NCBI GenBank assembly: GCA_018716725.1
Contig: DVJP01000039.1
Span: forward strand, 1 to 64,000
DNA length: 64,000 nucleotides
Reading direction: 5' to 3'
From: Candidatus Merdivicinus excrementipullorum
GTDB taxonomy: Bacteria > Bacillota > Clostridia > Oscillospirales > Ruminococcaceae
The position numbers were made by a program, and so were the translations under genes. This document shows positions 1-8,741 of the stretch, piece by piece; positions within the stretch are counted from its first letter, which is position 1; each line of letters begins with the position of its first letter. Below the pieces are notes generated by a model. It saw only the letters and a program-made list of their open reading frames with translations, was not told the DNA's origin and searched no databases.

Positions 1-60
1 CTGGTTCCCTTTGGAAGAAGTTTCCGCAATCCTCTCGTTGGTGACCAGTTTGATGCTCAT
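1..60 (-). CDS. partial gene, 3' part outside window
   Basis: Only the first 20 codons are visible (protein begins MSIKLVTNERIAETSSKGNQ) before the left edge. Its ATG overlaps the stop codon of the AbrB-type gene upstream by four bases (ATGA), which implies translational coupling and a shared mRNA. The coupling and the upstream AbrB fold suggest the toxin or effector half of a two-gene module, but 20 residues are too few to name a family. Confidence 0.5.
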   Translation of the reverse strand, partial: MSIKLVTNERIAETSSKGNQ

Positions 61-596
61 GAATACACCTCAATTCTCAGCCACTGGTGATCTTCCGCCA
101 TCCGGCCTTCCGTAATCCGGATAATTTCCCATGGGTCATATTCCGCAAGTCCCAGCGTATCCAAATATTCCCGGAGACCTGCCCGGTCTTTGGGCAGACA
201 GCGTTCCTGTAAAAATAGTTGAAAATCTTCCCAACTTGGGTTCCGATTATTTCCGAAAGCCCGCTTTACCGGGTCTTCTACATAATTTTCCACTGTCAGC
301 ATTTCATCAGTAAAATCCGCATAGATGGCAGTGCAGAGCTGGTCCCGGTCGTAGTATTCCAGCCGGTAAACCGAATGTCCCAGTTTCTTTTTCTGTCTGG
401 CAAAATCCACGCCAGTTGCTGCAGGAACCAGAATGATCCGGTTTCCGTCAAACAGCAATTCTACATTTCGGTGGAGCTCATCCAGCCCCAGCTCTTTCAC
501 CCATTTCGTGGGAATGGTTACTTTGCAGGTAGTGGCATTCCCGGACGCCGTGCCGCCGGCTGCGTTGAAATTGATTTTTGCGGTACGCTGCTGCAT
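57..596 (-). CDS. AbrB/MazE-like DNA-binding protein, possible antitoxin
   Basis: A 179-residue protein. Its first 55 or so residues fit the swapped-hairpin AbrB fold (CKVTIPTKWVKELGL, then a strand ending in NRIILVP). The rest is an acidic, aromatic-rich domain I do not recognise. I chose the ATG at 596 because GAGGTGAG lies just upstream and AbrB homology starts there; an in-frame start further upstream would run through the promoter. The gene overlaps the next by four bases. A perfect palindrome sits in its promoter, consistent with autorepression. An antitoxin role is inferred from the coupling and the fold; a plain transcription factor is the alternative. Confidence 0.7.
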   Translation of the reverse strand: MQQRTAKINFNAAGGTASGNATTCKVTIPTKWVKELGLDELHRNVELLFDGNRIILVPAATGVDFARQKKKLGHSVYRLEYYDRDQLCTAIYADFTDEMLTVENYVEDPVKRAFGNNRNPSWEDFQLFLQERCLPKDRAGLREYLDTLGLAEYDPWEIIRITEGRMAEDHQWLRIEVYS

Positions 597-615
597 TTTT
601 CTCACCTCTGCAATT

Positions 616-644
616 ATTATACTATATTCGGTACGAATATACAA
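616..644 (-). promoter_or_regulatory. promoter and palindromic operator of the AbrB-type gene
   Basis: On the minus strand, TTGTAT (639–644) and TATAAT (616–621) are separated by exactly 17 bp. The spacer holds a perfect inverted repeat, TATATTCG-3-CGAATATA (623–641). This position would block RNA polymerase and is typical of an autoregulated antitoxin or repressor gene. Confidence 0.7.
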
Positions 645-753
645 TATTTTTGGCACCATTAAGGCGCGTATGGACAGAAAAAGGACAGCTTCTTTTTTAA
701 GGAACTGTCCTCTGTGTGTATTCATCCCTGGCTTTTGTTTCGGAAATGCATGG

Positions 754-1176
754 TTATAATGCTAAAGCGTCCTTTAACTCTTCTAACCATTTTGGATGGT
801 AACCGTTACAGAAATAAAAATGATTATTTCGCATTTCCGCGACCTTTACGAAGCCGTTCTCATTGTCATAAAAGACAACTTCATCACAATAAGGCAGCAC
901 ACGTCCCAGGGCTTCATATCGGGATTCGTACCGCCGGCGCACATCTTCCGGCGGTATATTGTGCCCGCCTTTTCGGACACGGTTTTCAATCCGCCTCAGG
1001 CTTTCCTCCAGACTGTCCAGCCCTACATAAATGACTGTCGGTTTCAAACTGTGATGCATCCCTGCTCGGAAATTTATTCTCAAGCAAATCGGATTTATCC
1101 TTTCGCGTATCACTTCCTTTAATTTTGTTTTATTTGCAGAAACTAGCATGGCTTTTCTGATTTTATAAGTGGACAA
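754..1176 (-). pseudogene. 5'-truncated zeta-toxin-like P-loop kinase remnant
   Basis: The C-terminal ~95 residues match the end of zeta-toxin / predicted ABC-type ATPase proteins: VGLDSLEESLRRIENRV, then RKGGHNIPPEDVRRRY, then a CDEVVFYDN strand. The family's N-terminal half, with the Walker A motif and substrate site, is absent. Upstream residues (about the first 40) do not resemble the family, and the only frame opening is a TTG at 1176 with no good ribosome-binding site. Without the P-loop it cannot be an active kinase. It lies beside another broken gene fragment (1197–1268), which fits deletion of an old toxin–antitoxin or mobile region. Confidence 0.65.
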
Positions 1177-1196
1177 AAGCAGCGAAAACCCCGTGT

Positions 1197-1268
1197 TTAT
1201 GCGGTTTCTGAGCCTTGTCCTATTATAACACAGTAGTCGATCCGCCTGACAATACCAGTAGCTTTCAT
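1197..1268 (-). pseudogene. 5' stub of an AbrB/SpoVT-family regulator
   Basis: A strong ribosome-binding site (AGGAGG, 7 nt before the ATG at 1268) leads into MKATGIVRRID, the hallmark start of SpoVT/AbrB regulators (usually followed by DLGRVVIPKEIRR). After 11 codons the reading breaks to unrelated residues and stops at 1197. It is therefore a gene start cut off by a deletion or rearrangement. From 1269 to about 1500 I see no convincing gene. Confidence 0.6.
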
Positions 1269-1550
1269 AGATTTACCTCCTATTCGCTGGCAATGCTCTA
1301 AGATACTGCTAGTATTTGCGCGGATTTCCAAAATATGCTGATAAAAAGCTGGGCGCCAAAGAGAAACGCTGTACGCACAATACGCAGCGCGATCGCTTGG
1401 ACTGGGCGGCAGGCTGAAAGTTTCGCTGTGGATCTGACAGAGCTGGCTGTATGGAACTGTAGCGCCAGTCATCCAAGGGCGGGATAATAGGACTTCATTC
1501 CATCCGCGCTAAAACCGTATGTGTTTTCTTCCCTCTTTTGTTCAATTATA

Positions 1551-1586
1551 AAAAACTGCTCTGGCTTAGCTGCCAGAGCAGTTTTT
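1551..1586 (-). terminator. intrinsic terminator after the response regulator
   Basis: A perfect 15-base inverted repeat, AAAAACTGCTCTGGC / GCCAGAGCAGTTTTT, with a 6-nt loop. It has T-runs on both strands, so it can act in both directions. Confidence 0.9.
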
Positions 1587-1635
1587 ACAGGCTGACGAGA
1601 TACCTAAAAAAGGCGTTTCGTTTTTCCTAAAAATC

Positions 1636-2331
1636 CTATTCCCGGGGTTTGGCAGCCTTGAATCCCACGCCCCAGATGGTGGAAATATATTCCTCTTTGT
1701 CATCCAGCTTCTGGATTTTGGAACGCAGGTTGCTGATGTGGACGTTAATAGTGTTGTCGTCCCCCAGGTACGCGCCGCCCCACACGGTTTCAAAAATATT
1801 CTGCCGGGTAAACACCTTGTTGGGATAACGCATTAAAAGCACCAGAATATCGTATTCCCGGGCCGTCAAGGTCAGGGGCTTGCCGGATACCCGCACCTCC
1901 CGGCTTTCCAGGTCGATTTCCAGGTTTTTCAGGGAGAGCGTCTGCTTTTCCCCGCCGTTTTCGGAAAAATTGCGGCTGCGCCGCAGCAGGGAATACACCC
2001 GCACCGCCACTTCGTTGACATCAAAGGGCTTGGAAATAAAGTCGTCCGCCCCCATTTTCAGCACATTCAGTTTATCCTCCTGGCCCTTAGCGGATACTAC
2101 TAAAATGGGCGTCGTGCTGTTTTTCCGGATCTCCTCCACCAGTTCCTCCCCGGTGGCTCCGGGCAGCATCAAATCCAATACAATAAGGTCAAAGCGGACG
2201 GTTTTCAGCAGCAGCCGGGCCTCGCTGCCGGAAAAAGCCGACGTCACCTGATACCCCTCTTTTTCCAGGATACGTCCCAGCAGGCGGTTGATATCCGGAT
2301 CGTCCTCAGCAATCAGAATTTGGGTTGCCAT
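1636..2331 (-). CDS. OmpR/PhoB-family response regulator
   Basis: A 231-residue two-component regulator. The receiver domain (about 1–118) has the acidic pair at 10–11, phospho-acceptor Asp53 in VLDLMLPG, the Thr/Ser position (VVSAK) and Lys in SKPFD. The C-terminal winged helix (about 135–231) shows TLTAREYDIL and the recognition region NTINVHISNLRSK. AAGGAG sits 9 nt before the ATG at 2331; another ATG two codons upstream is too close to it. No histidine kinase adjoins it, so its partner lies elsewhere. It follows ispH/rpsA but is separated from it by a terminator. Confidence 0.9.
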   Translation of the reverse strand: MATQILIAEDDPDINRLLGRILEKEGYQVTSAFSGSEARLLLKTVRFDLIVLDLMLPGATGEELVEEIRKNSTTPILVVSAKGQEDKLNVLKMGADDFISKPFDVNEVAVRVYSLLRRSRNFSENGGEKQTLSLKNLEIDLESREVRVSGKPLTLTAREYDILVLLMRYPNKVFTRQNIFETVWGGAYLGDDNTINVHISNLRSKIQKLDDKEEYISTIWGVGFKAAKPRE

Positions 2332-2392
2332 TTCCATTCACTCCTTATCAGAAAGAAAACGGAATTCCTTCCCCGTTCCCTTCAAAACAAAG

Positions 2393-2419
2393 AAAAAGGC
2401 CGCCGCAAAAGCGGCAGCC
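2393..2419 (-). terminator. intrinsic terminator of the cmk-plsC-ispH/rpsA operon
   Basis: On the minus strand a 9-bp GC stem (GGCtGCCGC / GCGGCgGCC, one G·U pair) with a TTTT loop is followed by five Ts, starting 16 bases after the ispH/rpsA stop. Confidence 0.85.
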
Positions 2420-2435
2420 CCATCTGAACAGTTTC

Positions 2436-4433
2436 TTACTCGACAGTTACGCCGTCCACGCCTTCCAGGTCGGCAGCATAATCGGGAGCTTCCTCCTCAG
2501 CCGCTTCCTCGGCAGGCTCTTCATCCAGAACTTCGCGGATGGACAGGCTGACTTTCTTCTTGTCAAAGTCAATGTCGATAATTTTCGCTTTGACCACATC
2601 GCCCACAGCCAGCTTGTCGGAAACTTTCGCAATCCGCTCGTTAGCAATCTGGGAAATATGGATCAGGCCGTCCACACCGGGGATAATCTGGGCAAAAGCG
2701 CCGAAGGAAGTGATGGAAACAATCTTCACTTCCGCTACATCGCCGATCTGGTAATCCCGTTTGAAGATTTCCCAAGGATTGTCCTCGGCCTTCTTGTAGC
2801 CCAGGGAGATTTTCTTCTTCTCAGTGTCGATATCCTTAATATAGACTTCTACCATATCGCCCACTTTGACCACTTCTTCCGGGCTCTTAATGCGGGTCCA
2901 GGACAACTCGGTAATATGGATCATGCCGTCAACGCCGCCCAGGTCAACAAAGGCGCCGTAAGAAGTGAGGGATTTCACCTCGCCGTGGTAAACCTTGCCG
3001 ATTTCCACATTGGCCCAGAACTCCTCCTGTTTGGCTTTCTTCTCGTCAGCCAGAACAGCGCGGATAGAGCCGACAGCGCGGCGGCGGCGGTCGTTGATCT
3101 CAATAACTTTAAAGCGAACATCCTTTTTCAGCAGGGTGTTCAGATCCTCCACCTTGCGGTCGGAGGTCATGGAAGCAGGGATAAATACCTTGATGCCGTT
3201 GGTGGTAACCAGGATGCCGCCTTTTACCACTTCGGTCACAGTGCCTTCCAGAACGGTGCCGTTTTCATACGCTTCCCGGATTGCGTCATATCCGGCTTCC
3301 GCGTCGCAGCGCTTTTTGGAAAGGGTCACAATGCCCTCCTGATCGTTGACTTTCAGGACAATCAGGTCGATTTCGTCGTCTTTGTGGAACATCTCCATCA
3401 GGTTGACGGCCTCGTCGCTGATTTCAGAAGCGGGAACGATACCAGCCTGTTTTGCGCCAACATCCACATGCAGTTCATTGGGAGCAACATTGGTGACGAT
3501 GCCTTTTACCCTCTTACCTGTATATAATTTCTCATTAAGAGATTGCTCCAGAAGCTCCGCAAAATTGAGCTCCTCGTCATGGTTTTCCAGAATTTCAGTC
3601 ATTGTTGTTTGAACCTCCTTGATTATATCAGCCGGGGTAGAAGCACCGGCAGTAACGCCTATTCTATTATGCCGGAAAATCTGCGATTTGTCAAGTTCCG
3701 ATTTTGTTTCCACCAGCGCGGTTTCGCAAAAACGTGAACAGATTTCATACAATTTTAATGTATTGGAACTGCTTTTTCCGCCCACCACAACCATATAGTC
3801 GGACTGTTGGGCCAGCTCTACGGCTTCTTTCTGACGCATCGTAGTCGCACTACATATTGTATCAAATATTTTCGCATTTGTATAGTGGTTTTCGATAAAT
3901 TGTTGAAATTTTCTCCACAAAATTTCATGGAAGGTAGTTTGCGCCACCACCGATATAGGTTTTCCACCATTTTCATGTAAAACATTCAATATATTTTGTA
4001 GCTCTTGCTCTGTGCGGAAGGTATATACCGGCGAACTGCTGAAGCCCATAATCCCCTGTACTTCCGGATGCCCCGGATCCCCGGCCACAAGGATTGCCCG
4101 GCCCGCGGCGGATTCCTCCTCCACAATGCGGTGGATTTTTGCCACAAAAGGGCAGGTGCAGTCCACAACGGGATTATTTTTGAGCAAATTGTAAACTTTT
4201 TTCGGCACGCCGTGGGAACGGATTAAAACCGTCTGTCCGGGGGCTGCCTGGTCCGGGGAATCCACCGGCGGGACGCCCATTTTGGCAAGCCGCTCCACCA
4301 CCTGGGGGTTGTGGATAATGGGGCCAAGGGTCACGGCGTCAACGCCGGACCGGGCCAGCTCAAAGGCCTTGTCCACCGCCCGCTTGACGCCGAAGCAGAA
4401 TCCGGCGGTTTTCGCCAGCGTAATCTCAGCCAT
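2436..4433 (-). CDS. ispH/rpsA: IspH–ribosomal protein S1 fusion
   Basis: A 665-residue bifunctional protein. Residues 1–285 are 4-hydroxy-3-methylbut-2-enyl diphosphate reductase (IspH/LytB), the last step of the MEP isoprenoid pathway. The three [4Fe-4S] cysteines are at 13 (GFCFGV), 94 (TCPFV) and 194 (CSATTMR). Residues from about 305 to 640 hold four S1 RNA-binding domains, seen for example in [17 protein letters not shown] and [18 protein letters not shown], followed by an acidic tail. This fusion is a known clostridial arrangement behind cmk and plsC. Its start overlaps the plsC end by 8 bases. The S1 part probably binds mRNA; whether it acts as true ribosomal S1 is not shown here. Confidence 0.97.
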   Translation of the reverse strand: MAEITLAKTAGFCFGVKRAVDKAFELARSGVDAVTLGPIIHNPQVVERLAKMGVPPVDSPDQAAPGQTVLIRSHGVPKKVYNLLKNNPVVDCTCPFVAKIHRIVEEESAAGRAILVAGDPGHPEVQGIMGFSSSPVYTFRTEQELQNILNVLHENGGKPISVVAQTTFHEILWRKFQQFIENHYTNAKIFDTICSATTMRQKEAVELAQQSDYMVVVGGKSSSNTLKLYEICSRFCETALVETKSELDKSQIFRHNRIGVTAGASTPADIIKEVQTTMTEILENHDEELNFAELLEQSLNEKLYTGKRVKGIVTNVAPNELHVDVGAKQAGIVPASEISDEAVNLMEMFHKDDEIDLIVLKVNDQEGIVTLSKKRCDAEAGYDAIREAYENGTVLEGTVTEVVKGGILVTTNGIKVFIPASMTSDRKVEDLNTLLKKDVRFKVIEINDRRRRAVGSIRAVLADEKKAKQEEFWANVEIGKVYHGEVKSLTSYGAFVDLGGVDGMIHITELSWTRIKSPEEVVKVGDMVEVYIKDIDTEKKKISLGYKKAEDNPWEIFKRDYQIGDVAEVKIVSITSFGAFAQIIPGVDGLIHISQIANERIAKVSDKLAVGDVVKAKIIDIDFDKKKVSLSIREVLDEEPAEEAAEEEAPDYAADLEGVDGVTVE

Positions 4434-5028
4434 TGTTCCCCTCCAAAAGCCCGGTCAGGGTATCGGTCAGCAGCCGGTTGGCTCCCCGCAGCTCCGCCGG
4501 AGTCCTGGCCGCTGTCAGTCCTAACTTTTCGTTGGGGATCATTTTCCCGTACCGGACCGTCACTGTGCGCCGCAGCCCCTTTTTCTCCCCCTTTTTGATG
4601 ACGCAGGGCAAAAGGGGCGCGCCCGTCATGGAAGCCACCACCATGGCGCCGGATTTCAGTTTTAAGAGTTTCCCGTCTTTGGACCGGTGCCCCTCCGGAA
4701 AAATGGCCAGCACCCGGCCGCTTTTGACGATTTCCGCCGCCTTTTCAATGGCGCCGGTGTCCCCTTTCCCCCGGGAAACCGGGAAGGCCCCCAAAGCCCG
4801 GATCAAAAAGGCCAGGGGCTTAAAGCGGAACAGTTCCTCCTTGGCCATGAAAAAGCACTGGGGCTTTACCCGGATGGCCACCAAAATGGGGTCGTACATG
4901 GAGATATGGTTGGAGCAGAGGATAAACCCGCCGTTTTCCGGAATATTTTCCAAGCCCTCATACTCCAAACGGTACTGGCAGCGGGAAACTAAGATCATCA
5001 CCTTCCGGGCGAAATTGTAAAAGCTCAT
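4426..5028 (-). CDS. plsC: 1-acyl-sn-glycerol-3-phosphate acyltransferase
   Basis: A 200-residue membrane-associated enzyme that acylates lysophosphatidate to phosphatidate in phospholipid synthesis. The catalytic HX4D motif is at 41–46 (NHISMYDP), and the glycerol-phosphate-binding FPEG motif is at 110–113 (IFPEGHRSKDGK). It overlaps cmk by 4 bases upstream and ispH/rpsA by 8 bases downstream, so the three genes form one tightly coupled operon. Confidence 0.95.
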   Translation of the reverse strand: MSFYNFARKVMILVSRCQYRLEYEGLENIPENGGFILCSNHISMYDPILVAIRVKPQCFFMAKEELFRFKPLAFLIRALGAFPVSRGKGDTGAIEKAAEIVKSGRVLAIFPEGHRSKDGKLLKLKSGAMVVASMTGAPLLPCVIKKGEKKGLRRTVTVRYGKMIPNEKLGLTAARTPAELRGANRLLTDTLTGLLEGNNG

Positions 5029-5702
5029 GCCTCCGCCCCCTTCAGCTTTTCCCGGATCAATCCTTGGATGAACGCAATAGATTCCTCCAGGGATTTGCCG
5101 GTGGTATCCGCCAAAAGGGCGTCCTCCGCCTGGCGCAGGGGCGCAGCGGCCCGGTTGGTGTCGTTATAATCCCGCTGCACCACGTCTTTGAGCACCTCTT
5201 CGTAAGTAACCTGCTCCCCCTTCTGGCAAAGCTCCTCATACCGGCGGCGTGCCCGTTCCTCGGGGCTGGCTGTCAGGAAGATTTTCACCTGGGCTTCCGG
5301 GAGGACCACGGTGCCGATGTCCCGGCCGTCCATAATCACATTGTTTTTCCGGGCGATTTCCCGCTGCTGTTCCAGCAAAAATTCCCGGACGGCGGGGATG
5401 GCCGACACGGCTGAAGCGTCCATGGAAGCCTCCGGCGTGCGGATGGCCTGGGAAACATTTTCCCCGTTTACATACACCTGCTGGACGCCGTTTTCGTACC
5501 CCAGCTCCAGGCGGATTCCCGGCAAACAGCCGGAAACCGCTTCTTCATCATGGGTATCCTTTCCGGCCCGGCGCACCCAAAGCCCGATGGCCCGGTACAT
5601 TGCCCCGGTGTCCACATATAAAAAGCCCAGCGCCTTGGCGGCAGCCCGCGCAATGGTGCTTTTGCCGGCCCCCGCCGGCCCGTCGATCGCTACAGAAATC
5701 AT
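5025..5702 (-). CDS. cmk: cytidylate kinase
   Basis: A 225-residue kinase that phosphorylates CMP and dCMP with ATP. The P-loop GPAGAGKST is at about 8–16, followed by the CMP-site segment YVDTGAMYRAIG, then MDGRDIGTVVLP and the lid region around ERARRRYEE. It is the first gene of the cmk-plsC-ispH/rpsA operon. GGGGGAG precedes the ATG. Its own promoter lies at 5754–5782. Confidence 0.97.
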   Translation of the reverse strand: MISVAIDGPAGAGKSTIARAAAKALGFLYVDTGAMYRAIGLWVRRAGKDTHDEEAVSGCLPGIRLELGYENGVQQVYVNGENVSQAIRTPEASMDASAVSAIPAVREFLLEQQREIARKNNVIMDGRDIGTVVLPEAQVKIFLTASPEERARRRYEELCQKGEQVTYEEVLKDVVQRDYNDTNRAAAPLRQAEDALLADTTGKSLEESIAFIQGLIREKLKGAEA

Positions 5703-5753
5703 GTGACGCTCCCCCTTGCTTCCGGCCGCAGAAAACGGCCTGTCCTGCCTTCT

Positions 5754-5782
5754 ATTATACCTGAAAAAACCGCATCTGGCAA
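5754..5782 (-). promoter_or_regulatory. promoter of the cmk operon
   Basis: On the minus strand, TTGCCA (5777–5782) and TATAAT (5754–5759) are spaced by 17 bp, about 50 bases before the cmk start. Confidence 0.75.
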
Positions 5783-5815
5783 GCCTCCCCAGGACTATTG
5801 CCGGTTCTGGCCAAT

Positions 5816-7027
5816 TTATTCCGGGCTGCCGTCCAGGGGGACAAAGCCGGGCCGCTGGTCCCGGTACTCGGAAAAGACCGGCTGGATTTTGGGAAGCCCC
5901 AGCCGGAAGAGTTCGGTGGCCAGTGCTTCTTTCCGGGCATAAACGGGGAAATCCCGTTCCAGCCGGGCAAAGGAATGGTAAACCGGCAGGGAGGCGGTCC
6001 TTTTGGCCTTCCGCAGAATCTCCTGGCCCCGTTCGTTAAAGGCCAGGACCCGCAGGTAGGCGGGAGGGAGGGCCGCGTCCTCCCGGGTAATCCCCAGCAT
6101 GGCGTAGGCCACCGCCCGTTTCACGCGGCTCATAGGGTACCGCTTGCTCTTTGCCTTGGCCAGCAGCTCATCCAGGGTGCTGGCCTGCTTGGCCGCCTTT
6201 TGCAGGCGGTTGTGAAGCCCCTCCCCCATATCCGGCAGGTTCTCCATTTCAGCAGGTTCCATGGCCTGCAAACGGTACAGCACCGCCGGGGTCAGGTTGT
6301 AAAAGGACGCCCCCGCCAGCCCCAGGGCGTAATCCCGCCGGAACAGCCGGTATGCCTTTTCCGGCAGATAAGGGGCGGTTTCCCGCAAAGCCCCCGCCTG
6401 GAAAAACTCCCGCAGCCGGGAGGCGCTGGCAAAATTCCCGGAAACCTCCCGGCTGTCATGCCCCGCCCCTTCCCTGGCCACAGTAAAGGGGGTCAGGGCC
6501 GAGCCTGTTTTTTTCAGGGCTTTTAAATATTCCACCCCCAGGATGTTGTTGGGTTCCTTTAAAATCCGCGCCGCTTCCTCCCCGGAACGGTCGGCAATGG
6601 CCCTGGCTCGGGCGCTGGGGAAGGCGAACCCCCGGTCCAGGTAGGCCGCCAGCTCCGGCGAGCCGTCCACATCCCCCAGAGCCTCCGCGCAGCCTTCCAG
6701 GGCTTTTAAATCCCCGCATTCGCTGCCAAAACCCAGCATTCCGGGGATCCCTAAGCCGTTTAAGGTGGCCGCCGCGCCAAAAGCGAACCGTTCCGCCGGG
6801 GCGCAGGCGTAAAGGACCGGCAGCTCAATGACCAAATCCACCCCGCAGGACACCGCCGCGGCTGCCCGGGTCCATTTTGAAAAGCTGGCCACATCGGCCC
6901 GCTGCACCATATGGCCGCTCATGACCGCCGCAATATGGGTTGCCCCCGCCGCCCGGAGCTGCTCCACCAAATAGGCGTGCCCATTGTGGAAGGGGTTATA
7001 TTCCGCAATAATTGCGGCAAAATTCAT
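5816..7027 (-). CDS. tmcAL: tRNA(Met) cytidine acetate ligase
   Basis: A 403-residue protein of the TmcAL (YlbM) family. The enzyme uses ATP and free acetate to make acetyl-AMP and N4-acetylate the wobble cytidine of elongator tRNA-Met. The nucleotidyltransferase signature NPFHNGH is at residues 11–17 (HxGH 14–17). The ATG at 7027 has a GGAGGAG ribosome-binding site. The frame stays open upstream antisense to ackA, but that extension has no coding signs. It is divergent from acetate kinase, which shares its substrate acetate. The C-terminal region after about 300 is the helical half typical of the family. Confidence 0.93.
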   Translation of the reverse strand: MNFAAIIAEYNPFHNGHAYLVEQLRAAGATHIAAVMSGHMVQRADVASFSKWTRAAAAVSCGVDLVIELPVLYACAPAERFAFGAAATLNGLGIPGMLGFGSECGDLKALEGCAEALGDVDGSPELAAYLDRGFAFPSARARAIADRSGEEAARILKEPNNILGVEYLKALKKTGSALTPFTVAREGAGHDSREVSGNFASASRLREFFQAGALRETAPYLPEKAYRLFRRDYALGLAGASFYNLTPAVLYRLQAMEPAEMENLPDMGEGLHNRLQKAAKQASTLDELLAKAKSKRYPMSRVKRAVAYAMLGITREDAALPPAYLRVLAFNERGQEILRKAKRTASLPVYHSFARLERDFPVYARKEALATELFRLGLPKIQPVFSEYRDQRPGFVPLDGSPE

Positions 7028-7076
7028 GAAAACTCCTCCTTTTTCCATAATTCCCGTAAAAAATCCAAGGAACCCC

Positions 7077-7135
7077 TTGCAATTTTCCGTTTCATATACT
7101 AATATAAATATATATGGTAGACAGCGGAAAGTCAA
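7077..7135. promoter_or_regulatory. overlapping promoters of ackA and tmcAL
   Basis: Plus strand (ackA): TTGCAA 7077–7082, 17 bp, TAATAT 7100–7105. Minus strand (tmcAL): TTGACT 7130–7135, 17 bp, TATATT 7107–7112. The two -10 boxes are one base apart and face each other, so both promoters probably cannot be occupied at once. Confidence 0.65.
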
Positions 7136-7237
7136 GCCCGGGGACTGGTTTCCAAAAAGCAGGAAAACAGCATCCCCTGTTTTTTGCTGGTTCCAGCCCG
7201 GATTTGACCGCGAAAAATAAGGAATGGTGATTTTAGA

Positions 7238-8443
7238 ATGAAAATCCTGGTTATCAACGCCGGAAGCTCCTCTTTGAAGTATCAGCTTATCGACATGGAC
7301 AACGAACATGTTATTGCCAAGGGCAACTGCGAGCGCATCGGCATCGAGGGCAGCCTCATTACCCACAAAACCGACGACGGCCGCAAGGTCCAGCTGGAAA
7401 GCAATTTCCCCAGCCACACCGAGGCTTTTGAAAAGCTTTTGGAAGTCCTGACCACCGGCGAAGGCAAGGTCATCGACAGCATCGCAGAGATCTCCGCCGT
7501 GGGTCACCGGGTCCTCCACGGCAGCGAGGTTTACAAGGAATCCACCCTCATTACCGACAAGGTCATCGACGACATCGACTCCTTCCGGGAACTGGGGCCT
7601 CTCCACAATCCCCCCCAGGCGGCCACGATGCGGGCCTGCCGCAAGGCTCTGGGCGAAAACGTCCCCATGGTCGCGGTATTCGACACCTCCTTCCATCAGA
7701 CCATGCCGGAGAAGGCCTTTATGTACGGCATCCCTTACGAGTATTATGAGAAATATTCCCTGCGGAAATACGGCTTCCACGGCACCAGCCACCGGTACGT
7801 CAGCGGCCATTACCTGAAGATCACCGGCAAAAAGCCCGAAGGCACCAAGGTTGTCGTCTGCCACCTGGGCAACGGCTCCTCCATTACCGCTGTGAAAGAC
7901 GGCAAGTGCGTGGACACTACCATGGGCTTTACCCCTCTGGACGGCCTGATTATGGGCACCCGTTCCGGCGCCGTAGACCCCTCTGTCGTCACCTTCATGA
8001 TGAACAAAGAGGGCTTTACCCCGGATGAAATCAGCTCCCTGCTGAACAAGAAATCCGGTTTCCTCGGCATTTCCGGCCTGTCCTCCGACGCCCGCGACCT
8101 GGTCAACGCCTCCAAAGAGGGCCACAAGCGCGCTAAACTGGCCTGCGATATGTTCCGCTACCAGATTAAGAAGTACATCGGTTCCTACGCCGCGGCTATG
8201 GGCGGCCTGGACGCCGTTCTCTTTACCGGCGGCATCGGCGAAAACTCCGACGAAGCCCGGGCTGAGGTCTGCCAGGGCCTGGAATTCTTGGGCATCGAGC
8301 TGGACGATGCGGAAAACAAGAACAAAACCGGCAAGGACCATCTGATTTCCAAGGGCAAAACCGAGGTTTGGGTCATCCCCACCGACGAGGAAATGACCAT
8401 CGCCCGGGATACCAAGGAACTGGTGGAAAAAGCGCAGAAATAA
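7238..8443 (+). CDS. ackA: acetate kinase
   Basis: A 401-residue ASKHA-fold kinase that interconverts acetyl phosphate + ADP with acetate + ATP, the ATP-yielding end of acetate fermentation. It starts VINAGSSSLKYQL. Both family signatures are visible: the N-terminal phosphate loop (NAGSSS) and GFHGTSHRYVSGHY near 180, plus LFTGGIGENS near 325. The length is standard. pta is not adjacent in this window. It is followed by its own terminator, so it is probably monocistronic. Confidence 0.98.
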   Translation: MKILVINAGSSSLKYQLIDMDNEHVIAKGNCERIGIEGSLITHKTDDGRKVQLESNFPSHTEAFEKLLEVLTTGEGKVIDSIAEISAVGHRVLHGSEVYKESTLITDKVIDDIDSFRELGPLHNPPQAATMRACRKALGENVPMVAVFDTSFHQTMPEKAFMYGIPYEYYEKYSLRKYGFHGTSHRYVSGHYLKITGKKPEGTKVVVCHLGNGSSITAVKDGKCVDTTMGFTPLDGLIMGTRSGAVDPSVVTFMMNKEGFTPDEISSLLNKKSGFLGISGLSSDARDLVNASKEGHKRAKLACDMFRYQIKKYIGSYAAAMGGLDAVLFTGGIGENSDEARAEVCQGLEFLGIELDDAENKNKTGKDHLISKGKTEVWVIPTDEEMTIARDTKELVEKAQK

Positions 8444-8461
8444 TTTCCCGGATATTGTCAA

Positions 8462-8493
8462 GGACGCTCCCTGTGGGCGTCCTTTCGTTTTTT
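8462..8493 (+). terminator. ackA terminator
   Basis: GGACGC-CC...GG-GCGTCC stem followed by TTTCGTTTTTT, 18 bases after the ackA stop. Confidence 0.85.
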
Positions 8494-8514
8494 CGTTAAC
8501 ATTCCAACCTAGGT

Positions 8515-8595
8515 TGTAGGGGACGGGTTTCCCGTCCCGCATTTTTTTCGAAACGTCCCAGGGCTATATGCGGGCCGGGCGACCCGGCCCCTACA
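8515..8595. repeat. 81-bp hairpin repeat, copy A
   Basis: It begins TGTAGGGG and ends CCCCTACA (8-bp terminal inverted repeat). Inside are two 8-bp, 3-nt-loop hairpins, GGGACGGG-TTT-CCCGTCCC and GGGCCGGG-CGA-CCCGGCCC, separated by about 30 bp. Near-identical copies lie at 51462 and 59105, with a diverged one at 51569. The rest of the gap between ackA and blaI holds one more hairpin (ACGGCGAA/TTCGCCGT, 8649–8669) with a T-run a few bases after it. Confidence 0.85.
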
Positions 8596-8741
8596 GCCGG
8601 CGAATCGTCACCCTGTTATTACTGACAAAGAAGGGGGACCCTCTCAAAACGGCGAATTTATTTCGCCGTCCAGCGTTTTTTTAGACGTATGAGGCCGCGT
8701 CGAAATGGCGGCCCGGTCTCCGGAAACGAGCTGAAAACCCG

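Noticed and set aside
1269..1472. Upstream extension of the AbrB stub as a 91-residue gene
   Set aside because: No ribosome-binding site or family match. The only recognisable residues begin at the Met at 1268, which has its own strong ribosome-binding site.
2325..3527. A 400-codon open frame on the plus strand
   Set aside because: It lies wholly antisense to the ispH/rpsA fusion, has no ribosome-binding site and no recognisable domain; GC-rich coding DNA often leaves such open antisense frames.
5724..5740. GGCCG/CGGCC hairpin downstream of tmcAL as a terminator
   Set aside because: It lies in the cmk leader after the cmk promoter and has no T-run on the relevant strand.
7028..8542. A long minus-strand extension of tmcAL reaching through ackA
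   Set aside because: The extra ~500 codons are antisense to acetate kinase. TmcAL homology and a strong ribosome-binding site begin at 7027.
8649..8682. ACGGCGAA/TTCGCCGT hairpin as a second ackA terminator
   Set aside because: The T-run starts about six bases after the stem, which is too far for a standard intrinsic terminator. It is mentioned only as a hairpin.
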